From: Syngnathus acus
Taxonomy: Eukaryota; Chordata; Actinopteri; Syngnathiformes; Syngnathidae
DNA length: 64,000 bases
Direction of reading: 5' to 3'
Assembly: GCF_901709675.1 (NCBI RefSeq)
Contig: NC_051102.1
Span: forward strand, 1,208,912-1,272,911
Shown here one piece after another: positions 23,784-36,800 of the stretch. How positions within the stretch are numbered: position 1 is the first letter of the stretch; every line of letters starts with the position of its first letter. The position numbers and the translations under genes were made by a program. The notes below the pieces were generated by a model that ran no database searches, was not told the DNA's origin, and worked only from the letters and a program-made list of their open reading frames with translations.

Positions 23784-23785
23784 AA
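23638..23785. repeat. (ATTAT)n and (ATT)n repeats
   Basis: Pentanucleotide ATTAT units, then ATT/AAT triplets in both orientations that could fold as a hairpin. Confidence 0.9.
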
Positions 23786-24124
23786 GGCTTCTTCTTTATC
23801 TTGTTTAGTATCTTCATGTTTAGTAGATTAATTTTGCATCTGGAAGTAAAAGCATATTCTTGCAAACGTAGAAAGATATTGGTTTTGATTTATAGAACTT
23901 GTCTTCGCTCGACAAAAAGGTTCGGTTGCAAGTAGGAGCGCAAGTGGGAGGAGACACTTGGCCTGTTATACAAACATCTGCCAGTAGGTGGCAATGCGAT
24001 TACTCGAGCACACAAGCAGGCGTGTCTGAAGCTGGGGAGGAGGCGCAGCACGCTACAAAATCCAACAAACGCTCAAATCCGTCCATTAGCTTGTTGCTTC
24101 ATGTTCAACCGAGAATCGGAAAAG

Positions 24125-27100
24125 ATGTCCAGCGTCAACTGGAAGCCTTTTGTTTACGGGGGACTGGCTTCTATGACGGCGGAATGTGGTGAGTGAGTGA
24201 CGTGTGAGGAAGCCGCGCGGAGACCCTGATGCGGGGCTCACCGGGTTTGGTGATGTTTGGACAATATAACTAGAGCGACACGCTCTCTTTTCCAGGTACA
24301 TTCCCAATCGATCTAGCCAAGACGCGTCTCCAGGTTCAGGGTCAGGTGGGGGACAGTAAATACCGAGAGATCCGGTACCGCGGCATGTTGCACGCTATTG
24401 TCAGGATAGCAAAAGAGGAAGGGATCCGGTCACTGTATTCAGGGTACGTGCGTTTTACTTTCGTGTTCGTATTTCTTCCATCTTTCTTTGTGAAACGTGT
24501 TTGCGGTAGATGTTCTCACTTCCTCTTAATGTGCACTTCCCTGAGCACCGCTTTCCTCTCCTCTGCATGCATCTGTCAAATTCGTTGTGGTCACGTGTTC
24601 CCTTTTTGTATCAATGAGACATTCATGCACATGTGACTTTTATAGAATAGCCCCCGCCATCCTGCGCCAGGCATCCTATGGGACCATCAAAATTGGCACA
24701 TACCAGAGCTTAAAGAGATTACTTGTGGATAGGCCCGAGGGTGAGGCTGGCTTCGTCTGTCATGTACACACCTGACTTAAACATGCATGCCGTATTGTTG
24801 AACTACTAAGAACTGCCACAGCCTGCTCAGACAATTTACTTTCTCTCTTCTCATTCAGATGAGACAATGCTGACTAACGTACTGTGTGGCATACTCGCTG
24901 GAGTCATCTCTTCATCCATCGCAAACCCCACTGATGTGCTGAAGGTAACTAAAGTCTCAAATATGCAGCAGCAATCGATCATCTGTGAAGGACTTGGGTT
25001 TTGCATTTGGAGGGTCACAGTTCAAGTCCTCTTTTTTTTGGTACATATCTCGTGTCTAAATGTGCCTTAGAAAATGTCCCGTGTGTGACATATTCCGCTG
25101 CTGTAACGAATGTCATAGTCCCACTGGGACCTCACGGGTGTCTTATTAATAGACTGTGGCCTCCCAAGGCTTAATTTAGTGTCCTGTAAATGATACGGGT
25201 GCATGAATGATTAGCATACTCTCGCTAAACTATCACAGAATGTCTTTAGTATGGGTTAAATGTTGATACACATAGCAACAGTTTTTCATCACAGCACATT
25301 GATCCAAGTGATCATGAGAGCGACGGGAGGCGAGTACGTAATCAGCACCAAGAAAAAGCAAGCCAAGCTTAGGCTTTCCTCTTAAGTCAGCTTGCTCAAA
25401 GCCAAAATATAATGAGAAACTCCAATTACTTCTCAGATCCGCATGCAAGCCCAAGGAAGGGTGATCCAGGGAAGTATGATGGGCAACTTCATCAACATCT
25501 ATCAGCAGGAAGGGACCAGGGGACTTTGGAAGGTACAACATACTTCAAATGGCTTAGTTTGGAATGATTCCTCACTTTGAGCTAGTCTGTCTTTTCGTTG
25601 TCAATATTCTGGGTGTCATCTTCACTCTTGGCCTCTCTGTTTATCAGGGTGTCTCTCTAACCGCTCAGCGAGCAGCCATTGTGGTCGGAGTGGAGCTTCC
25701 AGTCTATGACATCACCAAGAAGCATCTGATCCTGTCTGGTCACATGGGCGACAACGTGTACACGCATTTCTTGTGAGTGAAAAGTTGAAATCGATCCTCC
25801 TACAAAGTATGCATCTGCCTCACTCTTGATATTATTCCTATTCCTAATAGGAAATTGGAAAGCGCAGCTTTATACTCAGGTTCTTTTAAGGTGCACCAAG
25901 ATAAAGAGCAGATGTGTCTCGTGGCTGTTGCATCAGCGTAAAGCACTGTAAAGCTAACTTTCTGGTTTTTATTTGACGTGCTTATTTGACCCACCCCCAC
26001 CCGTTCCATACACGTGTCATTGCTTAACATTCTAGACCAGTAAATGCTGTTTTATGATTGGGCTGTTTGGATGGTGAAAGAAGCCAATGGGAGCTGTTGA
26101 TATTTACAAATGAAATAAAGCAGAGTCGTCATTGTTCTTACCATTTGACAATAGAAAATGTTTTACTGTAAGTCGTTTTTTTCAAAGCCAACTATTTGAA
26201 CAGATTTTAATACAATTCCTTTCATTTAAAATGTTCATTTTTAAAGCAATATGTTCAGTGTTCCTCGATGTATGTGATTTGCCACTCATGAGTTCGCATA
26301 TTGTGAGATTTATCTCAATCTGTCCACTGATGTTTGCTTGCATGATTACTGTTCTTGTCAGGGCAAAGCCGTGCACAATAGAAAAGTGGCTTTGTCGCCA
26401 TTTTGTGGCACATTTGGGCTATTGCAGGGAATAGTGGCAAAACACTTTATAGACTTCTTTTGCAAGTGTTATATTTTAATATACGATATGGCTTTGTGGC
26501 ATGCAGGTCCAGTTTCGTATGTGGCCTGGCAGGGGCGTTGGCCTCCAACCCGGTAGATGTAGTCCGGACGCGGATGATGAATCAGAAAGGAGGAGCTTTG
26601 TACCAGGGAACACTCGACTGTATACTGCAGGTCAGTCTAAGCAAGAATATCAACTTTCTGTCCAAGACTTTTTTTTTTGTACACAAAGGGCCTATTTAAA
26701 GTTGTTGAAAATTGGCGGGCCAGAGCAGGGTCCAACAGTTGCCCATCACTAACAAGTGACGTCATAAGCATGCCAATGCCCTTCCAAGTGTGCAATTATC
26801 TGTGATTAATGGACTTTACTTTCTACTGTCCTCCGCTGCGTACCGGGTCATGCCTCCAAGTCGTCCATTAATCCCTGATGATTGTACACCTTGTTGGTCA
26901 TTTAACCCTGAATTCTACAAAAAAAATAGGTGACTTAATGCCATATAAAGACTCAGAATAATACACATCTATTATTTGAATTTTTTGCCAAGAAGTCTAA
27001 GAATTAGATTTGGAAGAAGTATAACATTTTGAAATGCGTAGGAATTGTGTTAACATCATATGCTGCACATAAGATGAATGAGTATTTGGTGCAAATCCCC

Positions 27101-30100
27101 TCTTCTGTGCGACATTCTGACAACATTCTGTTATCTGAGTGCTTTTACAGCACGTGAGGGCGACTACGACAAGCGAAAGATGGATAGATAAATTGAAGTG
27201 CACATGGAACCTTGATAGACTGTGCTTTCGAAAAGGATTGAATAAAAGCTAGCCATCTATCCGTGGTTTGTAAAATTTGTCCTCATTAGGACCGATGGAT
27301 AGCTGGAGGCTGTCCCGGGTGGTCGCCAGTCAATCAAAGGGCACAAATAGACCAACACCTACGGGGACCTTAAGACTTGACTCGACTTAAGACTTACAAG
27401 TTTTTGTAATGAGGGAAGAAGCTGAAATAAAAACACACACACACACAAGCATGGGGGGTGGACTTCGACAGGGGGGCCTGAGTGGAGATTTGAACTCAGA
27501 ACCTCTCAAGTATGAAGATGTGTGCTAACCACATACAGTACTCCCTTGCTACTTCGTGCTTCACTTATCGCGGCATCGCTCTATCGCGGATTTTTTTCAA
27601 AACATATTGCGGATAGATTTGGTACGTTGCAGATTTTTTTTAATGTCTCACTCACACATTCACATCGTCATATGCAGGAATGAAGCACACAAGACAGGCA
27701 ATGAGACAGGCAAGTGTACCCCTCCACCATCAGCGACATCGGGCGTCACTTGGAGCGCGCGGCTTTGTCTGACCATATGACACTAATGGCCAATGGGAAC
27801 ATGTTGCGCTATGTCCTTGCAGCTGATTGGCTTAGCAGTTCTAACTACAATTTATCTCAGCCTCCCGCACTGTATCCACTCCATCTACGACGTCAACATA
27901 CAGTGCCTTGCGAAAGTATTCGGCCCCCTTGAACCTTTCAACATTTCGCGACATTTCAGGCTTCAAACATAAAGATATAAAAGTTTAATTTTTTGTCAAG
28001 AATCAACAAGTGGGACACAATCGTGAAGTGGAACAAAATTTATTGGATAATTTAAACTTTTTTAACAAATAAAAAACTGAAAAGTGGGGCGTGCAATATT
28101 ATTCGGCCCCCTTGCGCTAATACTTTGTAGCGCCATCTTTTGCTGCAATTACAGCTGCAAGTCGCTTGGGGTATGTCTTTATCAGTTTTGCACATCGAGA
28201 GACTGGAATTCTTGCCCATTCTTCCTTCCAAAACAGCTCGAGCTCAGTGAGGTTGGATGAGAGCGTTTGTGAACAGCAGTCTTCAGGTCTTTCCACAGAT
28301 TCTCGATTGGATTCAGGTCTGGACTTTGACTTGGCCATTCTAACACCTGGATACGTCTATTTGTGAACCATTCCATTGTAGATTTGGCTTTATGTTTTGG
28401 ATCATTGTCCTGTTGGAAGATAAATCTCCGTCCCAGTCTCAGGTCTTTTGCAGACTCCAACAGGTTTTCTTCCAGAATGGTCCTGTATTTGGCTCCATCC
28501 ATCTTCCCATCAATTTTAGCCATCTTCCCTGTCCCTGCTGAAGAAAAGCAGGCCCAAACCATGATGCTGCCACCACCATGTTTGACAGTGGGGATGGTGT
28601 GTTCAGGGTGATGAGCTGTGTTGCTTTTACGCCAAACATATCGTTTTGCATTGTGGCCAAAAAGTTCGATTTTGGTTTCATCTGACCAGAGCACCTTCTT
28701 CCACATGTTTGGTGCGTCTCCCAGGTGGCTTGTGGCAAACTTTAAATGAGACTTTTTATGAATATCTTTGAGAAATGGCTTTCTTCTTGCCACTCTTCCA
28801 TAAAGGCCAGATTTGTGCAGTGCACGACTGATTGTTGTCCTATGGACAGACTCTCCCACCTCAGCTGTAGTTATCTGCAGTTCATCCAGAGTGATCATGG
28901 GCCTCTTGGCTGCATCTCTGATCAGTCTTCTCCTTGTTTGAGATGAAAGTTTGGAGGGACGGCCGGGTCTTGGTAGATTTGCAGTGGTCTGATACTCCTT
29001 CCATTTCAATATAATTGCTTGCACAGTGCTCCTTGAGATGTTTAGAGCTTGGGAAATCTTTTTGTATCCAAATCCGGCTTTAAACTTCTCCACAACAGTA
29101 TCTCGGACCTGCCTGGTGTGTTCCTTTGTCTTCATGGTTCTCTCTGCGCTTTAAACAGAACCCTGAGACTATCAAAGAGCAGGTGCATTTATACGGAGAC
29201 TTGATTACACACAGTTGCATTCTATTTATCATCATCAGTCATTTAGGACAACATTGGATCATTCAAAGATCCTCACTGAACTTCTGGAGTGAGTTTGCTG
29301 CACTGAAAGTAAAGGGGCCAAATAATATTGCACGCCCCACTTTTCAGTTTTTTATTTGTTAAAAAAGTTTAAATTATCCAATAAATTTCGTTCCACTTCA
29401 CGATTGTGTCCCACTTGTTGATTCTTGACAAAAAATTAAAATTTTATATCTTTATGTTTGAAGCCTGAAATGTGGCGAAATGTTGAAAGGTTCAAGGGGG
29501 CCGAATACTTTCGCAAGGCACTGTATCAACAGCACCCCAGACTTGCACTTCATTACACACATACTATCACGTCTCCGCTCCTCGATCGCCAAGCGGAATA
29601 GAACTGCGTGTCTGCTCGTCACTCCCGATCGGATCGTCCTGTTTGCCCGTCATATGCAGGAATCGAAGCACACGAGTGCACTCCTACACTATCAGCGGCT
29701 CCCCGATGCGTCGTGGCTTTTTGCGGTGTCACTTGGAGCGCACGGCTTTGTCTGACCATATGACCCTAATGGCCAATGGGAACATGTTGACCTGTGTCCT
29801 TGCAACTGATTGGCTTAGCAGTTCTAACTACGATTTATTTCAGCCTCCCGCAACGTCAACATGTCAGACTTGCCCTTCATCACGGAAGTTTTTTTACTTC
29901 GAGACTTTTGTGAAAAAGTGTTTAAGTAGTTAGTTAGTCAATAAGTGTGTCTCTAAGAGTCAGCTTGTCTTTAGAATGTTCACAAAAGTGTTTACTAAAT
30001 AGTTAGTAAACATGAATGTTTCTTGACTTTAAAATGTTTGCAAAAGGGTTTAAAAATGCAAAAAAATGTCTTTAATAAACAATAAAGTGTTTAAAACTAC

Positions 30101-32509
30101 AATAAAGGTTAATAAAAGTCTTGTGTGGATATATTGTAACAATATATTTACTTTTATTTTCTTATTTATTTAAATTAATAAGAATATTTCTAAAAGTCAA
30201 TTAGACTTTAAAATGTTTACAAAAGTGTTTAAAATACAAAGAAAACGTTTAAAAGTACATAAAAGTGTTTAAAATGAAAAAAGTTAATAAAATCCTTGTG
30301 TGGATATTGGAATAATGTATATTCTCTACTTTGCGGATTTTCACCTATTGCGGGTGGGCGTGGAACCAATTAACCGCGATAAACGAGGGATTACTACTTT
30401 TTTTTTAAACTTTTTTAAGACTCACCCAACTTGGCTCAAAAAGCTATGGTCCACTAATAAGCAGCAGCAAAGCAAAGCAACAATAGTGCTCAAAGGAACT
30501 TTGTCCTGAGACGGACAGGCTATGTGTGACAAAAGAATGCAACCACCTGAAATTGGCCATTTTAGAGTTAAATCAATACTAGTAATACAGTGGAGCCTTG
30601 GTTTTCGACCACAATCCGTTCCAGAAGGTTGTTCAAGAAGTGAATCGTTCGAATTCCGAATCATGCTTTCCCATTACAAATAATGGAAAAAAATTATAAT
30701 CCGTTCCAAGCAACAAAAAAAAAAACCCGCCTTTTTTAAGCATTTTTTTCATTTGCGCATTTTTGTCCGATCGCGAAACTGCAGCGCACCGCCGAACGCG
30801 CAACCGTAGCGCGTCGCCAACCGCGCAACTGCACCGCGCTGGTCGCATTATTGTGACAGAGGGGTTGCTAAAATGTAGAAAATATTATTAAAGTCCTAAT
30901 GGACTTTCCAAAATTTAAGTGGATCTCCGTGCGCAGGGAGCTTAATTTGGTCCGATCGCGAAACAGCAGCGCGCCGGGCGCTCACTGTCGCATTGCTTTA
31001 GGAGCGTCTTTGTGTTTTAGGATGGCTTTACTGCTCCCACTTGCTTCCTTTGGAGGCATGATTAGAGTTAATGCAATCCTCAGAGTAACGAGAATGTAAT
31101 AACGAACGGAGTCAGTTGGCATGCGGGTCCTCTCGGCTCATCTCGCGAGGTCGACAACCGAATTTCGTCCGACATCCGAAGCAAAAAAATCTCACAGTTT
31201 TTGTTCGAATACCGATTTGTTCGAGAACCGGGACGTTCAAAAACCGAGGCTCCACTGTAAAAGGTAGTATGTCTCTTTCGAGCCAAACTTTTTTTCCCTC
31301 CAGTACTGAGTGAAGATAAATATCTTGCAGTGATCTTTAATATTTAGCTCAAACCTTTGTGACACCATTTTGGGTCTCAAAAGCACCCAGAGGAATGTTG
31401 AATAATAATGAAGAGATAACAAGCCCATTTGTGTATTAAACCTGTTTTTCCAGACGTGGCGCTCGGAGGGTTTCATGGCACTCTACAAGGGCTTCTTCCC
31501 AAACTGGCTTCGTCTGGGTCCGTGGAACATCATTGTATCCTTTAAGCATCTCATTAGTGCTGCACTTGCACACTATGTATGTGATGCAATATCTTTTGGA
31601 GATGAAGAAATTGTCTGGAAAAAGCTCTCGAAGTTCAACCTAAATCGTTTATTTTTCTCTTCTAACATTCCCCCCCCCCCAAATGTATTTTGCATTGAGA
31701 CCATCTATATCTGGGATCATTTGGTCCAAAGGCCAAACTCCCATTAACTGTACTGGAATTGCCTTTAAAGTACGTTGTGATTTAAGACAAGTTTAATTTG
31801 ACCACGCTCATAACTCAAATTACTATTCCCTGTTGAAATAATCGAAAATGCCATTAATCTGTTCCGGCCCCAACCTACAAAAAACATTTTTGTGTGTACT
31901 TTTAATAAGGAAAAATAGCTTGTGCCTCTTTTTATGCTGCAATTCATTTCATTGTGCTGCTCCTTTTGGTGTACCCACCTTGGCCAGCAGGAGGCAGTCT
32001 AATTTAGCACAACAGCACTACATCCTCTCCTTTTTATCTAACACTACACACAGAAGGGACTCAAATGTTTTTTTTTTTTTTTTACACTTAAAGGTTCCAC
32101 TGTCTCTTGTGGTGTAACGCGCTAATTCCCAGCCATGTGGTCGCATTTAATTCTCCGGCTGTTCACATAAACCCTGTTGGACTATCACCTCAGCACCTGA
32201 CTGCCTGATGCAAGTGGGCAAAATAGAAAAAGAAGGAAAAAGTTGATAATCTCTTTCAAATCCTTTGTGCAAATGTTAGTTTTGTTCAAGACCACCAAGG
32301 GTTGTGTCTGAAAGTCACTAGAAAAGAACAGACATCCCCTCTTCTCATTGAGCTCCAACCTAAACTGGAATGAGATTACACAAGCGGTGACAAAAGGGGA
32401 GGCTTTGTGCTCAACTAGGAGAAAGAAAAAAAAAAAGACTTGTCTATTTCCTTTACTCCACATCCAGTTCTTCCTCACATACGAGCAGCTCAAGAAGATC
32501 AACGTTTGA
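24125..32509 (+). CDS. slc25a30: Mitochondrial carrier SLC25A30 (KMCP1)
   Basis: An inner-mitochondrial-membrane carrier of the UCP-like group with three Solcar repeats and six membrane helices. Coding exons are 24125-24188, 24296-24443, 24646-24740, 24859-24944, 25437-25532, 25648-25772, 26507-26630, 31454-31534 and 32468-32509. Every junction is GT-AG and in phase, giving 286 residues (human about 291). The carrier signatures [16 protein letters not shown] and PVDVVRTR open the odd helices. The start '[13 protein letters not shown]' matches the family. 'TAECG' and '[12 protein letters not shown]' favour SLC25A30 over the close paralogue SLC25A14. The matrix loop after 'MMNQ' is a few residues shorter than in human. 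Intron 7 (26631-31453) is enlarged by transposons. No lesion is seen, so the gene should be functional. In mammals SLC25A30 has been reported to transport sulfur oxyanions and phosphate. Confidence 0.95.
27285..27536. repeat. Old dispersed repeat remnant in slc25a30 intron 7
   Basis: 'ggatagctggaggctgtccc', 'ggtcgccagtcaatc' and 'gagatttgaactcagaacc' are pieces of a repeat common in fish introns. The parts are diverged and interrupted; the class is not assigned. Confidence 0.45.
27537..30395. mobile_element. Non-autonomous DNA transposon with 'TCCCT...TATCGCGG' ends
   Basis: The left end AGTACTCCCTTGCTACTTCG and the reverse complement of the right end (AGTAATCCCTCG...TATCGCGG) form diverged terminal inverted repeats. 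Inside, a segment of about 130 bp ('ggcgtcacttggagcg...cagcctcccgc') occurs twice in direct orientation, at about 27741-27870 and 29727-29855, with a Tc1 element between. The right third is an AT-rich degenerate array of 'aaaagtgtttaaaa' words (29900-30300). No transposase of its own. A fragment of the same family end is at 55868-55912. Confidence 0.6.
27901..29523 (-). mobile_element. Tc1/mariner element, family B copy 1
   Basis: Ends are perfect inverted CAGTGCCTTGCGAAAG, flanked by TA (27899-27900, 29524-29525). The transposase reads 29135 down to 28117. It has a paired helix-turn-helix N-terminus, the 'PRPGRPSK' linker and the DDE catalytic residues in 'WSDETKIE', 'QQDNDPKHK' and '[12 protein letters not shown]'. 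One missing G near 28260 shifts the frame after 'VHKRS'; the true C-terminus continues in the next frame to '...AKDGATKY'. It is therefore one base from an intact frame of about 340 residues. It lies in slc25a30 intron 7, antisense to the gene. Confidence 0.95.
30588..31257. mobile_element. MITE with 'CAGTGGAGCC' ends
   Basis: Terminal inverted repeats CAGTGGAGCCTTGGTTTT and, at the right, the complement of CAGTGGAGCCTCGGTTTT. TA flanks both sides (30586-30587 and 31258-31259). It is 670 bp long with no transposase. The interior repeats 'ccgatcgcgaaac' and 'gcgcacc/gcgccg' words, giving a local GC-rich patch. It lies in slc25a30 intron 7. Confidence 0.8.
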
Positions 32510-33024
32510 GCGGCGGAACCAGAGCGAGCACTACTTGAGAGACAGACGGGCGGAAGGGTCTCGACTGTCAGGATTGGAATGGATCCATGATAGAAAGACC
32601 GAAGGAGTAAACAGGGCTCCATGGAGACCCTCGTTTGCTGTAGGAAAGATTTGTGAACGTGTGTGTGAGTTTGTGTGGGTTAGGGGGTATCGGGCCTGCT
32701 CCTGTGGAGACTGCTGCGACGTTTGCACGTACTTGAATCTGATATTTTAGCTCATCCAAATGCTTCGTCAAGCCAAACCTTTCATTCTGACTCGATTGAG
32801 AGATTTATGTAACAGTGGCCTCTGTGTTCATTCATAATTGTATGAGGCTTGTTTTCCAGGCCTCTTCTACTTAAAAAACGAGTGCCTTCAAGTTTGCCGA
32901 TAGAAAATGTTGCACAAGTTGAAGAGCAGCTGACAATCACTGCAGTCATTCCTTTCTTAAATAGAGTGTTGCAGTTTGTCAACGGAGTCCACAAATGGTC
33001 TTCTGTGTACTTGGGGGGAAAATA

Positions 33025-33506
33025 CCGTTTTTTTCCATGTATAATGCGCCCCCATGTATAATACGCACCCTAAAAATGGCATGTTGATGCTGGAAAAAAG
33101 CCTGTACCCATGTATAATACGCACCCAAATTTTGACTCCTACTTAAGTCCGTAAACGTAAAATTATTTCAGAAAAAAGATCATCTTTGGGAACAACCGGA
33201 TGTTATTCTGCCGGTCAGTATCACTGCGCATGCGCTAGCAAACACAAAAGCGAAGAAATGTTTCGGATTTGTGTAGGGTACATTGTGACAGCAAACGAGC
33301 AGGTGATCGAGCAAGCGTCTGATACGAGAGCATTGTGTTCGTATGGACGTGTTTGAAGTGAACAGCAGAGAAGAAAGCGCATCTGTAATGGCGGCCTCCG
33401 TATGATATCCAGATAAAAAAAAAAATAAAAAAAATTGTACCATGTACCCCAGATTTTAGGACAATAAATTAGTTAAATTTTGTGCATTATACATGGAAAA
33501 AAACGG
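33025..33506. mobile_element. MITE with 'ACCGTTTTTTTCCATG' ends
   Basis: Left CCGTTTTTTTCCATGTAT and right ATACATGGAAAAAAACGG are near-perfect inverted repeats, flanked by TA. The left arm repeats 'catgtataatgcgc/acgcaccc' two or three times. It is 482 bp with no transposase. If the UTR call is right, the element lies within the slc25a30 3' UTR. Confidence 0.75.
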
Positions 33507-33839
33507 TAGTCTAAATTGAGAGCCAAAAATTGGTTTGTATGGTAAGTTATTTAAAAGCAACCTGAAGCACTAAGCGTCCATCTGTAGATGTGAATGAGTC
33601 GATCAGGCAGCTAAGAGGACCTTGTAAATTTTCATTTGACATCTTGGCTTGGATTATGTCATCGGTTTACTGCTTATTTGCACTACGACTGCTGCACGTG
33701 ATGCCTGTTAGTCAAGTCAAACTTTCTGTGCACGATGCATCCATTGAGGGAATATTTTATACTTCCTGGCTCTCTGTCTAAACAGCCAAGTGACTGACAA
33801 ATGCCATTGTGTATCTTTTTAGTATTGCTATAAATGTGA

Positions 33840-33845
33840 AATAAA
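33840..33845 (+). terminator. slc25a30: Candidate polyadenylation signal for slc25a30
   Basis: Canonical AATAAA followed by an A-rich run, 1.33 kb after the stop codon. Confidence 0.35.
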
Positions 33846-33859
33846 ATGAAAAGAAAAAA

Positions 33860-36800
33860 AAAAGACCAAGCTGTCGTTTGCTATGCTTTCACCACAGTGT
33901 AGCGCTGTGGAGCTACATTCATCTTCTGACCCAGATGATTGCAGCCTCTACGGAACCTTGTTCAAGCTCTCAGATGTTTCCAAGGGATTGCCCGGCTTCT
34001 ATCAAACACGCGGCATACCACAAAACATCAGCCCATGAATTATTCAGGACAGTCGAACATGTAATTGTTCTTGTTTCTCTGGGTAAATTCCCAGTTTTCT
34101 CGCCATCAGAGCTGTTTAGATGCTGACAGCTCAAGGGAGCGCAGTGGGAAACATTGCAGTGAACGATGTGTTGTGTGCCTTGCTTCTTTATTTTGAGAGA
34201 GTCACCATGGGACTTATTGTGAAAACTTCAAGTAAGCCACTACAAGTTGCACTTCTGTATTTCTTCTGGATTCCTTAGTTTGCCTCACTTAAAGAGGGCT
34301 CTTTTTTCTTTTCCAATTGTAGCCGTACCAGTCCAAAAAACAAGCTCACATCTTTATTCAATCAGGGAGCAAAATAAGCACACGCCAGAAAGGCTAGAAG
34401 AAAACAATGGAACACAAGTACGGTGTCGTGGCCAGGATTTGGTCCCTTCAACATTTTGGCACTATGGCTTGGCATCAAGGCGCAGACACAGACTTGCAGA
34501 AGCTGAACAAGTTTGGCCGTGAGGGATTTCGGTAGCCGCAGACATGCTTGCATTATGGGGTATTATTTGCTGCCTGGCCCAAGGGTGGAGGGAGTTGGCG
34601 CTATTGTGTTCCAAGGATCAGAGTGAGCTTTTGTCAGAGGCATGAGGCTAACGTTCTACTCCAACCCCTTGACACCCTTTTTTTGTTGTTTTTTTCAGCC
34701 GTTGCTCACATGAAAATACAGCACACTCCAACACACGCAGGAATATACAGCCAAACAAATGGGGGAGTTTAGACAACGAGACAGACTGGGTTCTGTTGCT
34801 CCATTTGGAACGACTGCAGCGTTTCAAGCTGGAAAATATTCCTGCTCATTATTAATGCAAATTACTATTCAACACAGCCTGCTCCTCAAACAAAACATTT
34901 CACAGCTGACCGATGCCCAAACCTTGGGACTAAACCAGTAAATTCAAGTTTTTGAAATATTCACAATAATTACACAATGTTAATTTTTTTTTCTTCAAAT
35001 CAATTTATACCAGGGCTGTCACTATTAAATACTTTTAGAATCAATTATTCCATCAATTAATTGATTCATTTTGACAGCTCTAATTGGTGCTATAACGTAC
35101 AAGCAGAACAAATATTAAAAAAAAGTGAAACCTAGGAACAATAATATCCCAAAAGAAGAGGTGGTACACCAATATTACAGATTATTCTAACATGCGTGTG
35201 CATATGTTAAAGCGATGTCATTTTGGCACTTTTACGCCACATGCTCTTTTAGTGCCCTAGTCGACAGTTCGTCTTGGTAAAAACAAACAAGTGGCCTACT
35301 AACTCGTGGTCGACCTACATTTACACAGAACTAGAAAAAGAGGTGGACCCCGGGGAGGCAGGATCACAATTCTGCTCCGATTGTTCTATCAAGATGGAAA
35401 CAGGCCAACACAATGAATGTTAAATGAGATCATGTAAGAAGAGATTCACGCCACATGCTGCTTTCCAATGGGTCACTTTTTTGCTTTTTACTTTGAACGA
35501 AGAAAGTCGCTTCGTTGCTGCATGATTTTTTTTTTTTTCTGTTGAACCACAATTCAAAAACGATGCCTGATTTTCATTTATTAATTTTCACAAAATGTAC
35601 TTTTTGACACTCAATTATTTCTATGACCTCTGTGGGTTTTCCTTTCACTATACAGAGTGCCATCATGTTTGTCCATGTATGTATAAACAACAAGTGGCAA
35701 GACACACAATATAACTCTTCTTCCTCAGCCAAATAAGAGTCACATGTCTTCTGGAAGCATGACTTCCAAATGTCACAGTAAACTGCTGAGGGAACAATTC
35801 TTGCCTTGTAGCTGCAGAGGTGAGAGGCTGCTGTTTTTATTTGAAATAATAACCATATTCTATTCCCTACATGTGCCATCTTACACAAGTTGGAGGGGGG
35901 CATCTTCTAAAAGTGTACTACAAGGATACAAATGACAGAGCCTCCTCTCTGTCTTCCTCGTAAAATCCGCTTATTCCCATACAAACTTTTGAGAGTGATG
36001 GACTTGTTTACTTTTTCCAAACAGATCACACAATTTGACAAAGAGCCGAGCTGTTTGATGCCTATGTTGAAACACATGCACCAGCAGCTGTTCACAAGCT
36101 CGTGATATTTAAACTGTCATCTTTGAATTATTTGTCTTCCATCAAAGGCGCTTCAAATAAAGTGATGTGCCGCAAACACATCTTTAGCCTGAGCTGCTTT
36201 TGATTTACATTTTGTGAGAAACATACATACATACTGGCATTTGAGGACTTTTGTCCTTAAGGAGATAATTTGTAATGAGAAGCATGAATTGCCAATAGAA
36301 GTTCCAAGGCCCGATTCCAGTGCTTATTCTTCTTCCACTGTTATTTTTCCATCCCCTCCCATCTGCCTCTGTCATCAGCACGATCATATATTCAGTACAG
36401 CTTTATTTCTTAGTGACAGGTGCTAAAAACAAGTCCAGTCCATACTTTGTACAAGATGCATTCAGCTCCAACATGTTGTATGCGTCTTATTTTTCTGCTT
36501 TACAAAATATTTTCTGGGTCACACACACAAACTTGATTATACCAACATAAAAGAAATGGCAAAGATCTTTTGAAATTCCTGTGTTGAAAACCAGACAGCT
36601 TCCAAAGCGAACTACTCCTTTTTAAAAGAACTGACATGATGTTTTGCCCCAAGGAAATTGTTGGACGGAGATGCGGCGCTGCTCCAGGAATTTGCTATTT
36701 GAAACAGGAAAACATGAATCCACATTTGGTTTGCATTTAATACAGCCGTAGCCAGTTTCATCTCTCAAAAACATCCAAGAAACAAAGTAGATATATCGCT

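Larger units (their letters stand above)
20011..23900. other. Intergenic, no gene seen
   Basis: About 3.9 kb between the SET gene and slc25a30. Short open frames lack domain signatures, splice context or any frame consistency. Simple repeats are at 21243-21298 (AAT), 21692-21743 (CA), 23638-23692 (ATTAT) and 23705-23783 (ATT). Confidence 0.6.
32510..33845 (+). other. slc25a30: Probable 3' UTR of slc25a30
   Basis: No open frame after the stop codon has domain character. AATAAA at 33840-33845 is followed by an A-rich stretch and is a reasonable polyadenylation signal. An earlier AATAAA lies near 33463 inside a MITE. The extent of the transcript is inferred. Confidence 0.4.
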
